The notes under the pieces: generated by a model
Told to the model about the DNA's origin: nothing
Seen by the model: only the letters and a program-made list of their open reading frames with translations
Database searches by the model: none
Assembly: GCF_011075055.1 (NCBI RefSeq)
Contig: NC_058141.1
Location: 15,757,639-15,821,638, forward strand
Length of the DNA stretch: 64,000 nt
Reading direction: 5' to 3'
Source: Mangifera indica
Lineage: Eukaryota; Streptophyta; Magnoliopsida; Sapindales; Anacardiaceae
Translations under genes and position numbers: made by a program
In this document: in pieces, positions 1-13,158 of the stretch
How the letters are laid out: the number at the start of each line of letters is the position of its first letter
How positions within the stretch are numbered: the first letter of the stretch is position 1

Positions 1-45
1 AAAGATCTAGTGAGATTTGACTCTACATTCTGCTACATTGATTAG

Positions 46-1534
46 GCTCATCTAAGGTAAATGTAGACCCTTCATCAACTACTGGATTTTCAAGGGTCTT
101 TCAAGGTCAAGAATTCTCAACCTTGAGAGGCAATTTTGCTGAGAGAGATAGCAATGAGTCTGATACGGCTGAGAAGTCTGTTGTCTGGCCGCCTTCACTT
201 GATGAAGAGAAGATTGATGTGTTTTCTGCTTCAAGAAGATATGGGTCTGAGAACTGGGTGCCAGCAGGGAGGCATGAACTACCTTATACAGATTTGCTGT
301 CTGGCTTTGGTACAAACACTGATTCTATCGTTGGGTATATTCCATCCATTGATCAATCCTTAAAATCGGTAGTTCCAGTGAGAAAGAGCTTTCTGGATCA
401 AGAGGGAAAATTTAACTTGCTTGCCTATCCATGGTCTTTGATGCCCTCTAGTCTCTCGCTTAAGTTGTCAGAGTCTAATGCAAAGGTTCCAGTTCAAGGT
501 GGTGATGTAAATTATCAAGCACGAGGGAATGCTGGATATGGTGCGTTCAGTGACTATCCCACTCATCAGAGTCGTAGAATTGAGCACTTTAAAGGAAACT
601 GGCTTATGCCTCCTCTGCCCCCATCTCACTTTGAAAATATAGCTCATTCAAGGGAGTTGATGCAGAAACCTATATTGGTAGAGGACCACGAGGCTGGAAA
701 ATCTAAAGACTGCAAGCTCTTTGGTATTCCCCTCTTCAGCAGTTGTGGCACACCAGAGCCAGCTGTATCTCATCAATACATGAAGAATGAGCCAGTGGGC
801 CACATGCATCACCAATTTCATGCGCCTGAATCTGATCCCAAGTCAGATCTATCTAAGAGCCCAAAATTAGCAGATGATAGTGCTGGTGTTTGTGAGCCAG
901 AGAAACCGTCACAGGTTTGTCAGCCTCATGTAAAGGATGTTCGTAGCAAGTTTCAGAGTGGATCATCTAGGAGTTGTACAAAGGTATTCTGCTGTCTTTA
1001 TATCACACAAGGATCTGATGTGGAATCTTGGTTGAGTTTTAAACACTCACTCAAATCTTTCCAATTTCAGGTTCACAAGCAGGGAATTGCACTTGGTAGG
1101 TCTGTGGACCTTTCAAAGTTCAACAATTATGAGGAATTGATTGCTGAATTAGATCAGTTGTTTGAATTTTGTGGTGAGCTGATGGCTCCAAAAAAGAACT
1201 GGCTCATTATATACACTGATGATGAGGGTGACATTATGCTCGTTGGAGACGATCCCTGGCCGTAAGGATTCTTTCAGTGCACTTCCTATGCTTCTTGTGT
1301 TATCTTTTTCATAATTAGTCTTCATTTGACGAATGGTTTATCTGGTGTTGAATCAGGGAATTTTGTGGCATGGTCCGCAAAATTTTCATCTATACCAGGG
1401 AGGAGGTCCAGAAGATGAAACCAGGGTCATTACTTTCAAAGGGTGACGAGAACCTATCCGTCGGGGAAGGTGCAGATGCAAAAGAAGTGAAACATCAATC
1501 ATTCCCTTCAGCATGTAATGGTGAAAATTGTTAG
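46..1534 (+). CDS. ARF2: Auxin response factor 2-like, 3' part of gene
   Basis: This is the 3' half of an ARF gene; the B3 DNA-binding domain lies outside the window. Exons are 46-983, 1071-1261 and 1357-1534, with introns 984-1070 and 1262-1356, and all phases close. The first exon begins after a TTAG acceptor and encodes the middle region, including the ARF2-type stretches SRVFQGQEFSTLRG and RRYGSENW. The last two exons encode the C-terminal PB1 (domain III/IV) used for ARF and Aux/IAA dimerisation: the basic face CTKVHKQGIALGRSVDLSKF and the acidic motif DDEGDIMLVGDDPW. The protein ends about 40 residues after the PB1 domain, as in ARF2. ARF2 is known as a nuclear transcriptional repressor in auxin responses, growth and senescence. 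An ORF reading through intron 1 is an artefact of an in-phase, stop-free intron. The assignment to ARF2 rather than another ARF rests on the middle region and is strong. Confidence 0.93.
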
Positions 1535-3807
1535 GAAATGGCTTCCATGGATTCTGGGTAAGTTTCTAGGTGTATTTTCTGTATGTTCTATTTTTAGAAC
1601 AGCCGGATGCAGTACATCTTCATTTCTGAAATTGTTTCTTAGAGAGGAGAAATCACATGTTTCAACTGGCTGGTGGACCTTCTATTTTTCTTCAGGCCCG
1701 TGGAATTGATTATATTTATTTTGACATGTTCCATCTTCTGTCATCCTAAAGATTTCTTTCTGTGGATAACGTGGTCCTTCTGCTCTTCCTATGTTAGGCT
1801 TTGGGTGGTGTATTAGAGAGATTCGTCAGCCATTCTTGGTTGGAAATATGCAGTAATAGAGATGGATAAGAGTCTGCAGCAATATAAACGGCACTCATAT
1901 CCAATTTTGGACATGGTGTGTGGTCAGACCTATATAAATGCATTATAATGTGTAGCTCGAATATTGAGCATGGCAATTCTAGGCTTTGCTTGAGTAAGCA
2001 TGGTATCACCTCTTGTACATAGTCAGTCATAAATGTAAGCAGCAGTGTAAGTGTATACAGCGTGTCATGTCATTTTGGATAATCATAAAATCAGCTTGTA
2101 ACCCCGCAATTAGTTGGTTTTCTTGCTTCAGTCTTCATTGACGCAATTTTGCTATGATTTTTTTTTAGTTCCAAAAATAAAATAGATCTAGTGAAAAAGA
2201 ATAGAATCAGTAAATTCTCTTGGTGTGGGTGGGGCAAGCTTCATGCAAAGGAGAGTTCAACAAAACTCAGTAAAAGTCTGAACCGATTATCTTCTGGAAT
2301 GAGTAGTAGGGGTAGTAATAAGTTGGTGAGGCCAACTGGCAGATAGACATCGCCATTGCAGTGTGGCATATGTTTATTTGTTGAAATTCTATTTGCGGTG
2401 GCTTTCCACATCCTTGAATCTCTGGTTTCGCATATGTTTATTTGTTGAAATTCTATTAAAACAGATATAGGTACATGTTTGATTAGTGTTGGAATTCTGT
2501 TTTAAGACAGAAATGGATAGTGAATTAAGAATGGATGGATTATTATTTCATTGTTTACGGAATAGAATCAAATGTGAGATCGGTAGACAAAAGTCCTCTT
2601 GCCATTCAAATATTTCATAAAAGTTGAAAATTATTACTAATTCTTTAGCTAAAACGCTGGAGCAATAACACAATAGGCATCATGATCGTCATGAATGTAA
2701 CAGCCCACTGATGGAGTTTCTAACCTTCTGAATGGTGTTAAGGTTTTCACAAGTGTTGAAGGTAAGGGGTAAGGGCAGAATTGTCATTATTTGAGTTACT
2801 TGATTATATTCAAATGTAACTCCCAAGTATGATAAATTTAATTCAAGCAATGTGAAAGATAAAATCATCTAATTACTGAATGAAATTCTAAAAGTGTCCA
2901 TGAAGATCTTAATCTAGTCAATTAGTACACTTGTGTGTGCCTGATTTCATAGAATTTAGATTTAATACTTCGTGTCATATTAGTTTGAATTTTATATCTT
3001 TGATCATTCATGTCATTAGATTATGTTAATATTATATCAATTTGAATTTTAGATAAAAGATTTTGAATCTTAACCCAATCTAAATTAAAATCATATTAAA
3101 ACCCCTCATTTTAATTTAATCTTAATTATTTAACCCGAATTGATCCTTTAAAACATTACATGCAAAGACCTTTTGAAACATAAAAATACTCCTAGTAACC
3201 GAATTACATAATCACCACCAAAAAATAAAATAAAATTTTTACATAAAAATCAATAATAATCGGAGTTAGTATAATTACATTACATGGAAATATAACTTTT
3301 TGTGATATATAAAGATATCAATTCTTATTAATACTTATCTTTTAACATTTCTTTAATACGCTGTTAAAAAGTTAAAATATAATAACATTTATTTAAATAT
3401 TTAAATTAATTTAGAATAATTTTCTATCAGTCTAAACATAATCTAATTTAGTTTCGAATTGCATTAGATTGACCCAAACAAAATTTTGCTTTAAAAAACT
3501 TAATTCTAATTTAATTTTTTTCTTATCATATGAGTTGAACTAATTATGTTCGAAAAGACAATTTATTGAAAAGCAGAAAGTCTGAAAACAAGACAGGTTC
3601 AATTCTCCAAAAGCTTAATTAATGGTTGCTTTAGCACCAAGTGCATGCTGTTCTACGAAGATTTAAAAGGCTACTGACTACCTCAACACTGATTGGCTGT
3701 GGGGGCAGCATTTAAACAAAGAAACAGATTACAACTGCTTTGGTTTTCTCCATGAGAGGAGAAGCTGTAGACGACAATCCTTGCTCTTGGATGAGTGCTG
3801 AAGAAGT
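1535..3807. other. Convergent intergenic region, ARF2 and ICE1 3' ends
   Basis: No gene is visible between the two convergent stop codons. The left part, to roughly 2100, is probably the ARF2 3' UTR, and GGTAAG near 1557 could start a 3' UTR intron. The short ORFs here lack family resemblance. From about 2840 the sequence is AT-rich with no clear repeat structure. The ICE1 3' UTR should occupy the last few hundred bases before 3808. Confidence 0.6.
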
Positions 3808-6800
3808 CTACATTAAGCCATGAAAGCCAGCCGAATCCAGAAGTACTGCTTTGATTTGCTCAGGGTGGACATCCTGGCCTTCCTTGCATTGCTGGATAAT
3901 GAAACAGACATTAGTAAAGAAGATATATGTCGGGTGGTTCTTATAGGAAGGGGTGAGTTTTTTCCATTTTAGTTGTGATGTTTCTCAGGTAATTTAGTTT
4001 TCCCCAGCAGAAGAAAAAATGATGACAAAGAAAATTATACCTCAGCTCGGAAAATATCCATGGCAAAACCATTGAAACAACTGATAACAGCTTGCTGGAT
4101 GTCTAGTCCAAGATTATCCAATGCTCTCATTGTGGAGAGCAAAAGACCTGGTCTGCGCCCACAAAACATGTGGATATTTACAGCTCTTCCTTCTCTTGCC
4201 CTAACTTCAACCTACACAGGCAGCAAAAGTGAAAATGTCACAGAAAAGTTCGATAAGCCCACAAAACATGTGTTATCTATATTGATGGCAACACCACCAG
4301 GAAATGGAACTGTTACGAGAGATAAAAATATTCAACAGCCATATAACGTCTAACATCTAAACATCTACTGCATATTTATTAACATTGAAATTTCTGTATT
4401 GTTCTTGAATAAAATAACAGTGCTCTCCTTGAACAACCCAAGAAGCAGAACTTGGCAATAGAAATGGAGATTGAAATGAGAAAACTACATCCAAATAAAT
4501 GACCCTAGACTAATTCAAGCACAATGATACATACCCTAACAGGTTGGCCATTTGGGCTAGACAATGAGTTGGGACAAAGCTCATCCTTGATGCGACTATG
4601 CAAGGTAGGAGGAGTGGGTGTCAAAGGGTGCAAGTTTGTGGTTGGTGTCAATGCTGAGCCAGGAGGGGTTGATTCTAACTCATTGTGAAGGTCACTGATC
4701 CTCTGAAGAAGTTCCTTCAAGTACTCAATTGCATCTCCAAGAATTGAAGCCCTGTCCATCTGCGAGCAAGAAAAAGATAATATAACTAGCATAATGCCAT
4801 TTCAATGAAGCAGAGTCAAAAAATTACAGCCCCCAAAAGGCATTATCTCTTCCTAGGCAAGTACTTCAAAAAAATTGCACATTGGCCAAAATTTCTAGCC
4901 CGGTTCAGGGGTCAGTTTTAACCAGGACTTTTAATTTTGCTATTGAAAATCATAACATTCACTCAAAGCAAAGTCTACTCTAGCTAGCCAAGTCACATTG
5001 AATAATATGCCAGCCTTTATCTGAAGTTTCTTAAGATAATGTTTTCTAAACAACAATTACCAGCAAATATGTCATTTCTTTACCCATTCAACCTTGGATA
5101 TTTCCTGTATATTCACCGTACTCTATATTGGGGGGGTTATCCTCTAAGAGGATCAAGGAATTCACACGCGAAAAGACAACAACAGCCATAAAAAAATTAT
5201 TATTTAAGACAAAACACCATAAAAGAGAAGGCAAACAAATCTATATAATTGAAATTCAAATATTTTAAAGTAGCCTCTCGCAGCTTCTGTCGAAGGATGG
5301 ATGCAAAAAGTTGCACTTTTAAATTTTTCTTTTTGGCCACGTTAGATAATAGAAAATTAAATTCCCTGCAAGTGGTCCAGAAGATTATGGTGAAATATTA
5401 ACCATTCTACCAGTTTCCATGTGAGAGAAATTAATGCAACTTTATTCGAGCATTTTAGAGCATGGAAAACAAAATATGCTACTCGGCCAAAAAATAAAAA
5501 AGTATAAACAAGAAAACAGGCAACTGATTTCCAAGAACTTACAGTATAATATCCATTCGTACGTCTCCTCACGAGAAATGAGAATTGAAAATGAAACAAA
5601 AAAAAAACAGCAATTCGTATGCTTAAATATAAATTCACGAGAAAATGAAGAAGTAATTCTTACTTTGCTAATTTTTGGAACAACAGAGCGCAACATGTAC
5701 AGTCTATCATTGAGCTTCTTCCTCCGTCGCCTCTCCGCCATCAAATTCTTAGCTGGCAAACCCTTCTTCTTGCCCTTCTGGTCTCCACCACCAGTAACTG
5801 TGCTATTTGCATTCGAGCTACTCCCACCGTTTTTACCAATTTCTTCCCCCCTATTATTCTCAATAAACTCATCAGAGTCGTAATTCAAACCCGAGCCATT
5901 AATGCTCACGTCGTCCACATCATCACTAAAACTAAATTTCCTCTTTCTCTCGTTATCTTCACTCATTTCTTTCTTCCCTTTATCACTATCAAGTCCACTC
6001 AAAATTTGACTACTTTGTGCACCTAAAACCCCCAAATTGGTCCCATTATCAGCTAAATTCTTCCTCAAAGCAGCTCTTTTTTGAAAAAGTGTAGGTGGTG
6101 CTCCCAATGGAGGTAAATTTTCAAGTGGCCTTAACAATTTAGACCTACTCAAAAACAGAGAATTTCCACTATTCTCATCATACCCACGAAAACCCAGAAA
6201 ACTATTAGTATTATCCGGCAACTGAAGCACACGGGTCGCTCCAAATTGCGGTTCAGAACATAAATTTGGAGCCGTCATCTGATTATTGGAGCTGAAATCA
6301 TTAAAACTACCCAAAATCCCACCACCACCTCTGTTCAAACCATGACTTGCTTGCGTCTCAAGAAACCCCATTTCACCCAAATCAAAACCATGGTCTAAAG
6401 GGTTGTTTGACACAACATTGAGGAACGTAGACAAATTATTTTTGGGTGGCATAAAGTAGTGCATCTGAGACGCATCAAGATTGTTGAAAACAGATGAAGT
6501 TGGCGAACAAGAGGAGGAAGAATCCACTGCGTTGAGCAGTAGATTATCCGTTGCTGGGTCACCCAGATTTGGAGGAGAAAATGTAATATCTTGATGGTTA
6601 TGCAAACTAGTATTACCAGAAACATACCAATCGTCTTCCACTTCAAGCATAGATTTGAATCCAGAGAGTGAAGTCATCTCTTCCACTTGGTTCTCCATCA
6701 CAACACTGTTATTATTATTGTTGTTGGCGGTGTTGGTGTTGGTGTTGGTGTTGACATTGTTCCTGGTCCAAGTAGCTGAATCTTCATCTTCTTTATCTTC

Positions 6801-6833
6801 CATCCAACCCACACCATTCACTCTAGAGAGCAT
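3808..6833 (-). CDS. ICE1: ICE1/SCREAM-type bHLH transcription factor
   Basis: Four coding exons run on the minus strand: 6833-5664, 4759-4535, 4211-4041 and 3891-3808, giving 549 residues. The start [16 protein letters not shown] matches the family. Residues about 360-408 are the bHLH domain ([16 protein letters not shown] basic region, split by intron 1 after residue 390), followed by a leucine-rich helix. Residues from 466 form the C-terminal ACT-like region ([18 protein letters not shown]). IKDE at 447-450 fits the sumoylation consensus at the position of the known ICE1 site. KRAAL at 252-256 corresponds to the KRAAM motif used for MAP kinase contact, and the arginine altered in the dominant Arabidopsis allele is retained. 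ICE1/SCRM is known to activate CBF genes in cold and to pair with SPCH, MUTE and FAMA in stomatal development. ICE1 versus its paralogue SCRM2 is not settled by sequence alone. Confidence 0.94.
6708..6759 (-). repeat. Coding trinucleotide/hexanucleotide repeat in ICE1
   Basis: The N-terminal ICE1 exon holds runs of AAC and AAT codons on the minus strand, read as alternating Asn-Thr and then poly-Asn (residues about 26-42). The pattern GGTGTT repeats on the plus strand. Length variation between alleles is likely. Confidence 0.8.
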
Positions 6834-7076
6834 CTTTAGGTTTGTGGAGAAAACGAGAGAAGAAAAGAAGAATAGTTTGTTGAGAAAAGTGAGAGCGAAG
6901 AAGACGTTGCAGAAGGAAAAGGGCAGTAGCTTTTTATTGAATCAGCCTCAGCAGCAGCGAAGAGAGAGTGAAGATTGTGACACGCTATCTTGCCAATTGA
7001 ACGTTACATTAATCACCAGTACACGGTTGGCTGTATTTGTTTCCAGATAACATTTCTTCTTCGCCACTTGTACAAC

Positions 7077-7083
7077 CTTTATA
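7077..7083 (-). promoter_or_regulatory. Putative TATA box of ICE1
   Basis: TATAAAG on the minus strand lies about 245 bases upstream of the ICE1 start codon. The interval downstream on the minus strand is rich in CT runs, as is usual for plant leaders. The transcription start is inferred to be near 7045-7050. Confidence 0.5.
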
Positions 7084-7324
7084 TCTGTGCCCCTTCTCCA
7101 CTGTCTGACACGTGGAACTCTTTTATTATTATTAATTTATAACTAACTAGGAGCCATCACAGTAAAATTAACCAAAATAAGAGTAATTACATGGTAACCA
7201 CATAATAACCGTTATTAATATCTTAGTAAGTTTATTACCAAATTTAAGCAAATAATTATAGAAGTTTTATATTATTGTTATTAGTAAACAAACTTCCATA
7301 AACTAAGAGAGAAAACTCAAGGTT

Positions 7325-7800
7325 GTTATTAGGGGGGTGCAGTTCAGTTTTATACGGTTTGAGATATTTTTTAATCCAAATTGGAAAAAAAAATATTTTA
7401 AAAAATTATTAAATTAAACTAAATTTAAAAAATACAGTTTAATTTAATTTTGATTACAGTTTAAACTTATTAAAATTATAATTTTCTAGAACATAATATA
7501 AACATGTAAAATAAATATAAAATATATACAATATACATATAAAGAAAATAATAAAATAAATATGAAAAAACAAGTTATATACCTAACAACATATCGAAAA
7601 ATTATATCAAATATAGTTATATATATATTTTAAAAAATACGGTTTACGGTTTAATTTGATTTAAAAATCACTCAAACTATAATCCAAACTGAAAACTATT
7701 TCAAAAAAATTATCAATTCAAAGTAAATCATTTTACAAATCAAACCATAATTTTTAAATGATTTGATTCGATTTTACGATTTGAATTAAATTATACGTAC
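7325..7800. repeat. AT-rich dispersed repeat candidate
   Basis: The segment opens with TAGGGGGGTGCAGTTCAGTT and is full of degenerate GGTTTAATTTGATTT-type words in both orientations. Its opening resembles the reverse complement of the end of the 32610-33205 repeat (TATAGGGGTGGAC). This suggests one nonautonomous transposon family, but I cannot define target duplications. Confidence 0.3.
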
Positions 7801-10654
7801 TCCTGATTATTATGAATAAAATAATGATTAATTAATGGGGAAAGAGTATGATATTGAAGGCCAAGTAAGCGAGTGTTAAATATTCCTCAGAAATGGGAAT
7901 TGTAGTATTGGAAGGGCATAGCATAATAAGCAATAAATACATGTTTGAAAAAAGAAAAACAAAAAAATGGCATTAGTAATACTAGTAGGAGGAAGAGGCT
8001 CTCAAGTATCCCGTGAAACCTTTAAATCACTTCACCGCAAACTTTAACCTCCCTCTTCTTCCTCAACCGTTAACCCTGTTTGTTTGTTTGTTTGTTTTTT
8101 TTTTTTTTTTTCCCAATTTGTCTGTAATTTTTCAGCTTTAAAAATTACTTTTATATAAAAGAATAATATTATAAATATTAATTAAAATAATTAAATTTGA
8201 AGGTTCTATAATATTAAAAAGTAAAGTTTCACATCTAATAAATATAATATAAGTGAGTAGTATATAAATATGAGTAATTAAACTTTAGTTTTGTATAATA
8301 TGTGTTTCGATTTCTATCTTTATAACCAAATATATTTCAACATATAATATAATTATAGTTCTATTTTCAATACTCATATCATCGTTAAATTTCTGTTTTA
8401 TGAAACTACTTTGGTATATAAAATGAATTAATGGTAATTCGTTTTCATTCTATTAACAGTTTTGAGTATTTTTTTTTCATTTCTTTTAACATTTCAAAGT
8501 TTTGAAGTGACTTTGACTCTTCAAAATGGGAAAATGGTTCAATTCTAATAATTTATTTGCTATGTTGTACAAATACTTGTGTTAATGTTTTATTTAAAGT
8601 ATTGGCAAAAGTTAAGGTTTTATGTTTAAAGGATAAAAATGATAGATTTGATTATTATTTTGATGATTAAGTTATAAATATTGTTGAGATTGGAGAGTTA
8701 AAAATATATTTATATGGATTAATCCAATTTTTATATAAACTAAGGAAAGTATGAAATTATCAACTAGATTTTGACAATTTGTGTATTTTTTCTAATTTGC
8801 AGAGGTAAGTGTAATGTTTCACAAATATCTTTTGCTTAAAGAAAAATTATGTAACTTCTCATTTGTCAAGAAAGTTTACACGAATGGTATGAGTAATCTC
8901 CTAACACTCATAGATAAATACTAATCTCACGCATAATCGTTAATTTGTTCTACCTCGATCACTATAGTTAAAAGATTGTTTCCCACTATCCTCAAGATCT
9001 TAGAACCTCATGTTGTTTAAATCAATCAACACAAACTTTGACAAGTAATGTTCTTCTCCACCTGCTTTCCATTAGTCTATAGATTAGATTAAACATTTGA
9101 AACGAACTCATTTGTGACATGTATTGGAGCCTCCTTCTCTCAAACAATGAGGTCCCACTATCAGTGTAAGTGGTTTCTACATCACTAGTATAATGTTGGA
9201 CTTTGTTGTTGGACAAACTCTTGGAAGATATCTAAAAAGAAAAGTACACCACTATCAATCACTAGGTAACCTAACCGAGGACCAACTATCTATATACTTG
9301 GATGCAAGCCTTAAATAGAGCACTCAAACCTTTAAAGTCTATACAAACACATACAAACCAAGTACACATTTTCAAAGACCGAAAAAATACACCTTAATAT
9401 TGAACCTTGGAAGCACCAAACAGATAAAAAGATTTTCTAGTCACGTGAAGTTGTTGCAAATAGACCAAGGCTTTTAAAAAATGCATGAAGTAGTTTAAGG
9501 CAAAATGATGACCCTCGTATGAGTCATGGGTTCTTTTTTAACAATTTAGAAATGGGCAAAAAACAATCCCTAAACCTTTCACATCTAGGTCAACTTGACA
9601 AACACATAAGTTGCACATATAACACATTAAATGCTTAAAATGGAGACATTGATTTCATAATATACCACGATCAACAATTCTAATCATTCATATATTGTTC
9701 ATTTATATAGAAAGACAAAGAGTTTTCAAAGTTCTACCCAAATTAAAAAAACTATAAAACAATTGTTATATGGTTAAAACTCATTTTTAGTCGAACTCAT
9801 GGATTCTATACCTATAAATGGTCTGTAGATAGTGGAAACACTTGTTGCTAATCTACGAATTGATTCAATATGTGGATATAACACATTTTGTCTAGAAGTA
9901 GAAAATCGAACTATAATTGACAAGTAGCATAAGCTCCACAAACTCTTTTACATAAAACATCTGTTTTCTATCAATATGAAACCATTTGTATTGCTCTAAC
10001 AATTTTAATTAAAGAGCAAATATTCTCTTTTCATATTGGGTGCATACATCAATTCAGTAACGACTCTATGTTAAGAATTATGACTTAACAATTAACTTAT
10101 TAAGTCATACTTGTAACCGTATCCTACCTTCCTATAAATTCAACGTTGAATTGAGGAATGGGGCATTGAACATTCACTCATATATTTTTAGAATTCTTAT
10201 TGTAACTTTCTTATTTTTTCTCTTAATAATCAATAATATATTCATGAACATATACTTTTGAATTATTGATCAAACCATGTTAAAAGTTTATTATGTCTTT
10301 ACTTTTTTATACTAAATCCCAATATTATTTAATGTGCTTTTTATTAATGTCAATCTCATCACTAACATTGATAAAATTAGAGATTTTGATGAATTGACGA
10401 CGAGATTTATGTGAGATGTAAAATTTTGGTAGTATGAAGAGTAAGAACTTAAAAAATGTGATATTTCAGTATAATTAGAGTTAGAGATTTACAGAATTGA
10501 AGATTTAGTTTAGGGTTTTAGTGGAAGGCAGAAATAAAAGCAAAAATATATACCTTAATCCTCCTCGTTTTGCTTCTTAAAAAAAGGAATAAATTTATAT
10601 ATAAATATTATAAAAAAATAATAAAATTTTGCATATTTATTTAAAATATACAAA

Positions 10655-10755
10655 TAACTATATATTTAAAATATATCATTATATAATTAAATGATTTTAA
10701 ATAATAAATAAAATAATACTAAATTATATAATGATATAAATAAATATATATTTAT
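10655..10755. repeat. AT-rich palindromic MITE-like repeat, copy 1
   Basis: The arms ATATATCATTATATAATTAA and TAAATTATATAATGATATAA are near-perfect reverse complements around a short AT loop. It resembles the palindromes at 11237-11343, 11790-11910 and 54942-55038. Confidence 0.45.
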
Positions 10756-10768
10756 TTTTATATTCAAA

Positions 10769-10808
<40 letters not shown>

Positions 10809-11236
10809 TTCAAAAAAAAAATAACGAAAATAAAATTTTATTTCTTGGAATCAACATAATGGATATGGTACATGCTGAGTACAATTGTAAAATGTATATT
10901 TTACTGACTTAACATTCAGGTAAATTTCCAGTAGTAATTCAACTTCTTCCCTGACGATAAACCTTGTCGAAATTGGACCCACGAAAGCTACACAAATAAA
11001 TGTTAATTTAAGAAAATAAACAAACAAAGACGAAGCAGGAGAATCTCGAAAAAAAACAAAAGAGCTTGCATTTAATATATCTTGCGCAGCCTCGTGATCT
11101 CCAGATATCATTGACAATTGGCACAGATTTGCATTATTTGTTTGCAGGAAAACGACGTTTCCTATTTACCTATGAGACCAGACGCATCTTATGTGTTACG
11201 TTTTCCAATAAAATTATATTTATAATTTTTTTATTG

Positions 11237-11343
11237 TATAATTTTATATATAAATAATAATATATTATTATATAATTAAATATTATTTTATTTTTTATTT
11301 TTTAATTATATAATAATATATAATTATTTATATATAAAATTAT
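11237..11343. repeat. AT-rich palindromic MITE-like repeat, copy 2
   Basis: The arms of about 44 bases (11237-11280 and 11300-11343) are almost perfect reverse complements, with a loop of about 19 bases. The structure could extrude as a cruciform or fold as a hairpin RNA. Confidence 0.6.
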
Positions 11344-11789
11344 GTATAAAAATTATATATATAAAGTTCTACTACACCTCTGTAAAATTATTGGAAAATT
11401 ATAACAGTTTATGGTGAATATTTGATTTTTTAAAACTTAATTGGTGAAACTGAAAATTACACAAAACTTTGGGTGGGACTACGTCCTTTGGCCTTGGTCA
11501 AAATAGAACGTGTAAAGTAATATGTGTGAGTTTCATACAGCACAACAGGCTTTTAACAGAGCTAGGCCCGGCCCAAGGAATTTCTTTTTTGTCCACATGT
11601 TGCTAGCGCACAATCCTATGTCAACAGTGCTGGTAGTTTGAATTACGAGGAATTGAATTGAATTCTTGTATGAGAACAAGGTTAAAGTCTGATTTATTCA
11701 TCAATTTTGCCAAAAGAAAGACGCCTAACTGTTTTCAAGTTTCCCTCTTTATGCTATTATTATTGGAGTTGATAAAATTATGTTTATTT

Positions 11790-11910
11790 ATTTTATATAT
11801 ATATATATATTTATATGATTAAATAATTTTAAATTAAAAATAAAATAATATTTAATTATATAATAATGTATAAATAAATAAATATATATATAATTATGTA
11901 TTTAAAATAA
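11790..11910. repeat. AT-rich palindromic MITE-like repeat, copy 3
   Basis: The inner words GATTAAATAATTTTAAA and TTAATTATATAATAATG match those of copies 1 and 2. The arms are less perfect, and an (AT)n run lies at the left edge. Confidence 0.4.
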
Positions 11911-12314
11911 ATATATATAATAAAATATAATATAACCCTCTTATTCTCCAAATATAACTTATTAAACTATTTTAAATTGAATTGAAACGCCTCACCTCAC
12001 CTCCTCTCGGGTGCAAGTCTATGCTACACGACAATTTCGCAAGTCATGATATTTTAACTAGCCAAAAAACAACACCGTAACAGCAAAAGGGCAAAAAAGT
12101 TACATCAACAAAAAGTTTAAGGATATTTACGGAACTGAATATGTTTTGACCTGCTGGTAAGACTAATGGGTCCAGAATAACTTAGACGTGGCAGAATCGA
12201 ACGGATGCAATTTAATAACAAAATTGACTGGAAAAAGGTATTTAAATCAGACGGTGGATAAAGGAAGAGATAATGTAGTCCACATCTCCCTTTCCCATTT
12301 TCTTCGGCCGACCG

Positions 12315-12322
12315 TATAAAAA
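12315..12322 (+). promoter_or_regulatory. Putative TATA box of ClpC
   Basis: TATAAAAA follows a GC-richer stretch (CGGCCGACCG) and precedes a pyrimidine-rich leader. Transcription is inferred to start near 12345. The leader probably contains exon 1 to about 12417, followed by a 5' UTR intron ending at the CAG at 13138-13140, just before the start codon. Confidence 0.6.
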
Positions 12323-13158
12323 AGGGTCTCTCCTTTTGTCTCTTTCGTTTCTTTAAACTTTTGTACTTCTTCTCTTCTTATTATTACTATTAGGCCAAAA
12401 AAAATACAATTATTTAGGTCAGTTTAATTTTTTAATTTTTGTTTCGGATTGATTCTTTTATTCTTTTTTCGTTTAGTTTGTAATTTGCCCGCCTTTTAGG
12501 GATTTTCAGTTCCTTTTTGTAAGTTGTTTAGGAGAAATCAGAGTTTTGATTGAATGTTGATTGAGCTATCTGAATTGTTTTTAAATCGTCAATTAAACTA
12601 TTATTGAGTGGCTGTTAATGTATTCATTAACATTTTCTCGTTAGTTGTTACTATAATATCAATTTGTTTATCAGCTGACTTGTAAAGTGAAGCTGTGGAG
12701 TTTCAAAAGGCATTTTCTTTTTCAAAGGGGTTTCGATACTTATTTTTTTATTTAGGGTTTACGCTTTTCTAGTGTCCATATTGTGGTGTTCTAATAGTAA
12801 TGGATGTTCTTTATGTAACTTATGATTCTGTATGTAGTTATTGGTAATAACTCGTGGTAGATTGGATTGTTCATTGAATTTGTTTTGCTGATATAAGGTA
12901 TTAATGATGATAACTAAATATCATTATTTGTTTCATTTTACTTTGATTGGAAAAAACTGGTTTGTAAACTTAGGTGTAGGCCCGAAAGTTGTCGGTTCTC
13001 TTTGTTACTCATTGAGTTTACCATTTAGGGCATAATATTTTTGTGGACAATGTTGGTATTCGTTTGATGAATTTGTTTGGGAAGCAGGTTGAGGTGATTG
13101 GGATGATTGTATTACTAACTGAAATGTTGTGGCAAATGCAGATTACTTAGTGGACACC

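Larger units (their letters stand above)
7084..12314. other. AT-rich divergent intergenic region, ICE1 to ClpC
   Basis: No coding gene is recognisable. The region holds an AT-rich dispersed-repeat candidate (7325-7800), TTTG and poly-T runs near 8078-8112, a less AT-rich stretch at about 8860-10270 that could be old transposon sequence, an (AT)n microsatellite at about 10770-10800, and three AT-rich palindromes listed separately. The rightmost few hundred bases should contain the ClpC promoter. Confidence 0.55.

Noticed and set aside
4060..4353. Plus-strand ORF over the ICE1 gene
   Set aside because: It is the antisense shadow of the ACT-like exon 4041-4211.
8860..10270. Possible old LTR retrotransposon fragment
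   Set aside because: The base composition differs from the flanks and TATAAAT/TTGTAACTTTC resembles an LTR end, but I found no second LTR, primer-binding site or coding remnant.
13129..13158. Upstream GTG start for ClpC
   Set aside because: A plausible splice acceptor ends at 13140, so these codons are mostly intron. The ATG at 13159 begins the transit peptide.
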